DNA from: Ailanthus altissimus
Taxonomy: Eukaryota; Streptophyta; Magnoliopsida; Sapindales; Simaroubaceae
Length of the DNA stretch: 64,000 bases
Assembly: GCA_946807835.1 (NCBI GenBank)
Contig: OX327697.1
Coordinates: 7,455,001 to 7,519,000 of the forward strand
Reading direction: 5' to 3'
The position numbers and the translations under genes are program-made. Of this stretch, positions 61,461-64,000 are shown piece after piece. The notes beneath the pieces were generated by a model. It did not search any database and was not told the origin of the DNA. It worked only from the letters and a program-made list of their open reading frames with translations. Each line of letters opens with the position of its first letter. Within the stretch, counting starts at the first letter, position 1.

Positions 61461-63275
61461 GATATATAGAAAATCTTTCCAAGCATTCATTGTGCCTTAG
61501 TCTACAAAGAATTAAGGCTCTAAACAAATCAAAACAACTTTCATAAATGATAAATCAAATCATTTGAAAATAAATATAAATATTTGAAGTACAAGAGTAG
61601 GATCAAAGTAAAAAAAATTACAACTCTATAAGTGTTTCACCCATAATCTTGGCTAGAAGTTTAGAAAGACACAATGAGATAATACAAGAAGATGTGTGTG
61701 GAATTAAATATCGCTTCCTAATTTCCTCTCCCAATTCAGATCCCACAGGGTAAAAACAAGTCTCTTAATGAATGTTAAAGAAATCAAAAGAAAAGAGACA
61801 ACTAGTCATTGCACTTGATTACCACTTCCACCCACTTTGAATATACAATTTAACCATGATACTGTTTGAATCAGCATAAATTATCAAAATAAAAGTTGTA
61901 GATATTCTTTTATCTTTCCAAATTGGGTGATTTAATCTATATTTAATAAGTATTACTTAAGTTATTGTCAAAATACAAAATACAATTCATACTGGGCTTG
62001 TATTACAGATGTGTTGTCTTCTCGGTCCATTTTCACCTTCCAAACATTCGATTTACAAAATCCTTGTGAAATCTATTATTCTAGCCCATGATGTTAACTT
62101 GTCATACGATTAATAATTTTGTCAATTAGATTATTAGACAGAAAGTTATGCTTATTTTATCAAACCTATCACAAAATAGTAAAAAAAGTAATTCGTTAAA
62201 ATATTATAACCATACTTAAGTTTGGGAGGTTAATGACATTAATGATACAAAATTATGATTTAAATATTAAATGTATAATTTCAAATATTCATCATTACAC
62301 ATTTTCTATTTAGCACACGAGCATGTGAGATCTTGTAAGGCATTATCTTATCAGTTTGATGCGGCAATTGTTGTTAATGCCATTCTTTCTCGTATATCTT
62401 TAGTACTTTTCAGAGTTCAATTATGACTTTTCAAGATATCATGAGTTGTATAGGCAATTCCCTACATATAATATCTCGTAATATTACATCTCATGGGTTC
62501 CTTGACTTGCCTTATTTTTCTAATTATAAAGATATGGTAATGGGCTGACTACAAGTTATTCCTCCTGGGATGACAAGGTTTTGATTTGGATTTAAGTTTG
62601 ATAAATTACATTTTTAAACTTAAGTGTAATTTGCGTTTTTTTTTTCTCTTATGTGAGGATAATTGGTTCCTTACTCTGGGGTCAATGTGTCATTGTCTAG
62701 GGCTTAGTCCCCGTTTAGTGCGTAAGTTATTTCTCTTCTTAGGAATAGCTTCAGGTTTGGGTATTCGTCAGTAAGTTTGTATCATATTGTCCTAATAATT
62801 CTCTATTTATATAATAGTAGACATTGTAATATCTTGATTTTTAATCAATGATATAAAATTGCTAAAAAGAAGTATAATTTGGATTTTTTTTTAAGTATGG
62901 GTTTGGGTCCAAATATTAGAATTTAAATATAAATTAAATTGTTTATAAGATATTTGGTTACCCTTTTTATTTTTTATTTTCAATTTTTGAGTGATTTTTT
63001 TTAGTCATAACACAACCTCAAAAGATAAAAAAAGTATTTTTATTATTACTTTTTTTTCCCAATTAAGGCCAATTATTATTAGATGATGTGTATTGTTCAA
63101 ATTAATGAATTGCAATCCTTTGTTTACAAAAAGAAAAATCCTTATAAATAACCTTTAAAGAATAGAGATATTAACAGTAGCACAATTTTGCTATCTTTTT
63201 TTTTTTTTTTTACAAGATATTAACCTTAATACTAATATTTCTTAGTAATTAGCCTTTACTCTAATACTTAATTAT
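61461..63275. other. Unassigned AT-rich DNA
   Basis: No supported gene. A patch at 62330-62770 is less AT-rich and has a 62-codon ORF. It is followed by aatatcttgatttttaatc near 62830, which could be the 3' end of an old retrocopy or LINE, but no recognisable protein segment was found. Confidence 0.45.
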
Positions 63276-63376
63276 TGTGGAAGCATTCAATCACAAGAAA
63301 ATAAGAGCAAGAATAAGAACAATATCACAAAAAATAATAACAAGCATAACACAATTAATATACGTAGTTTGGCAAC

Positions 63377-63524
63377 AAACGCTTATGTCATGGTAGATCT
63401 TGTGATCCTAGTCTTTTTTTATAAAGTTCACAAAGAAGAACAAATTACACAAACGCTTATGTCATGGTAGATCTTGTGATCCTAGTCTTTTTTTATAAAG
63501 TTCACAAAGAAGAACAAATTACAC
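63377..63524. repeat. Perfect tandem duplication, 2 x 74 bp
   Basis: 63377-63450 and 63451-63524 are identical at every base. Each unit begins aaacgcttatgtcatggtag and ends caaattacac. Confidence 0.95.
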
Positions 63525-63904
63525 AGATCTCTCTCAATAGATAATTAAAGAATATAACAATAGAAAACTTTCAAATGATCTATTAGTGCTCATTTTGTTT
63601 ATTTAGGACTTAAGCATTATTTATAGCACTATCTTGTGCACTTAGTGCTTAAGGCTTTTTAGCTCTCTATTATCTCTTAGAGTCTTTTTTAATATTTAAT
63701 GAATTCAAAGAAATTTATAAGAGTTTATATAATATTTAAAAAGTTTTTAAAAATCTTAAACTTAATTCGCATAAGAGTTCATGCATGTAAGAATTTAAAT
63801 ACACTCAAAGAAGTCAATTCAAGCTAAAAATGAACTTTCTCAAATAATCAACACTACACCATTCTGTAATCAATGCTAAGGTGGTAAATACTACTTCGAG
63901 CCAA

Positions 63905-64000
63905 TGCCGTGACAATCCTTAACCAACCCTGGAGGGTTGAACCAACGTTGGAGCATTCTTGAACCAACGCTGGTGCATTTTTCAACTAACGTGGGGCATT
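63905..64000. repeat. Short GC-richer tandem repeats at the window end
   Basis: Three imperfect units follow each other: accaacgttggagcattctt, accaacgctggtgcattttt and aactaacgtggggcatt. The array may continue past 64000. Confidence 0.65.

Larger units (their letters stand above)
63276..64000 (-). repeat. LTR-like sequence related to the element C type, cut by the window end
   Basis: It resembles the start of LTR C on plus: tggaagcattcaatcac, then acacaattaatatacgtagt like acacaatatttacgtggt, then ggcaacaaacgctta and the tagatcttgtgatc block. No PBS or PPT was identified and the far end is outside the window. Confidence 0.4.

Noticed and set aside
62586..62774. Possible gene or LINE tail
   Set aside because: Short, with a hydrophobic low-complexity start and no conserved motif; left as unassigned DNA.
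1..64000. CRISPR arrays, bacterial operons, tRNA genes
   Set aside because: None seen. The tRNA-like words are primer binding sites of retrotransposons or box B-like parts of SINEs, not full tRNA genes.

Overview
The window looks like nuclear DNA of a flowering plant, probably a eudicot. It is strongly AT-rich and consists mostly of degenerate retrotransposons and Mutator-like DNA transposons in nested layers. The four LTR-type elements with a visible start have primer sites matching plant initiator tRNA-Met. I could not determine the species. Only one gene looks intact and host-encoded: a single-exon DUF1645-family gene at 35325-36095 on the minus strand.

Layout. 1-806 is a LINE reverse-transcriptase fragment. 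2474-11895 is a complete but stop-riddled Ty1/copia element (A, minus), with LTRs, PBS, PPT and a perfect 5-bp target duplication. About 12125-12594 is a small TRIM-like element. 13086-33060 is a nest. A copia element (C, minus, target duplication aaatt) has a solo LTR (B'') inside its left LTR. Its interior holds another solo LTR (B'), which was split by a full copia element (B, plus, 17124-28669). The 5' LTR of B holds a solo LTR of a different family (D, 18137-20764, target duplication ctata) and an antisense 26S rRNA fragment (21969-22222).

33061-37384 is the gene island. 37385-41972 is a Mutator-like element with long inverted repeats and a 9-bp near-perfect target duplication. It carries a broken gene with DUF1985, coiled-coil and Ulp1-type (C48) protease parts. 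About 45550-49765 is a second, more decayed relative, with a transposase N-terminal remnant on plus and a DUF1985/coiled-coil remnant on minus. 49766-61460 holds further LTR debris of family B (element E, solo LTR F nested in it, copies G and I), two copies of an unidentified repeat H, and a SINE-like inverted pair. 61460-64000 is mostly unassigned, ending in an LTR-like sequence with a perfect 74-bp tandem duplication and GC-richer short repeats.

The genes do not form a pathway. The window records successive insertion, LTR-LTR recombination to solo LTRs, truncation and decay around one conserved gene. The most notable observations are the rRNA fragment present in one LTR but not its partner, a reverse-transcriptase active-site change (second Asp of YVDD to Asn) shared by two separate family-B copies, and the pair of protease-carrying Mutator-like elements. 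All boundaries and family calls were read by eye, without alignment or database search.
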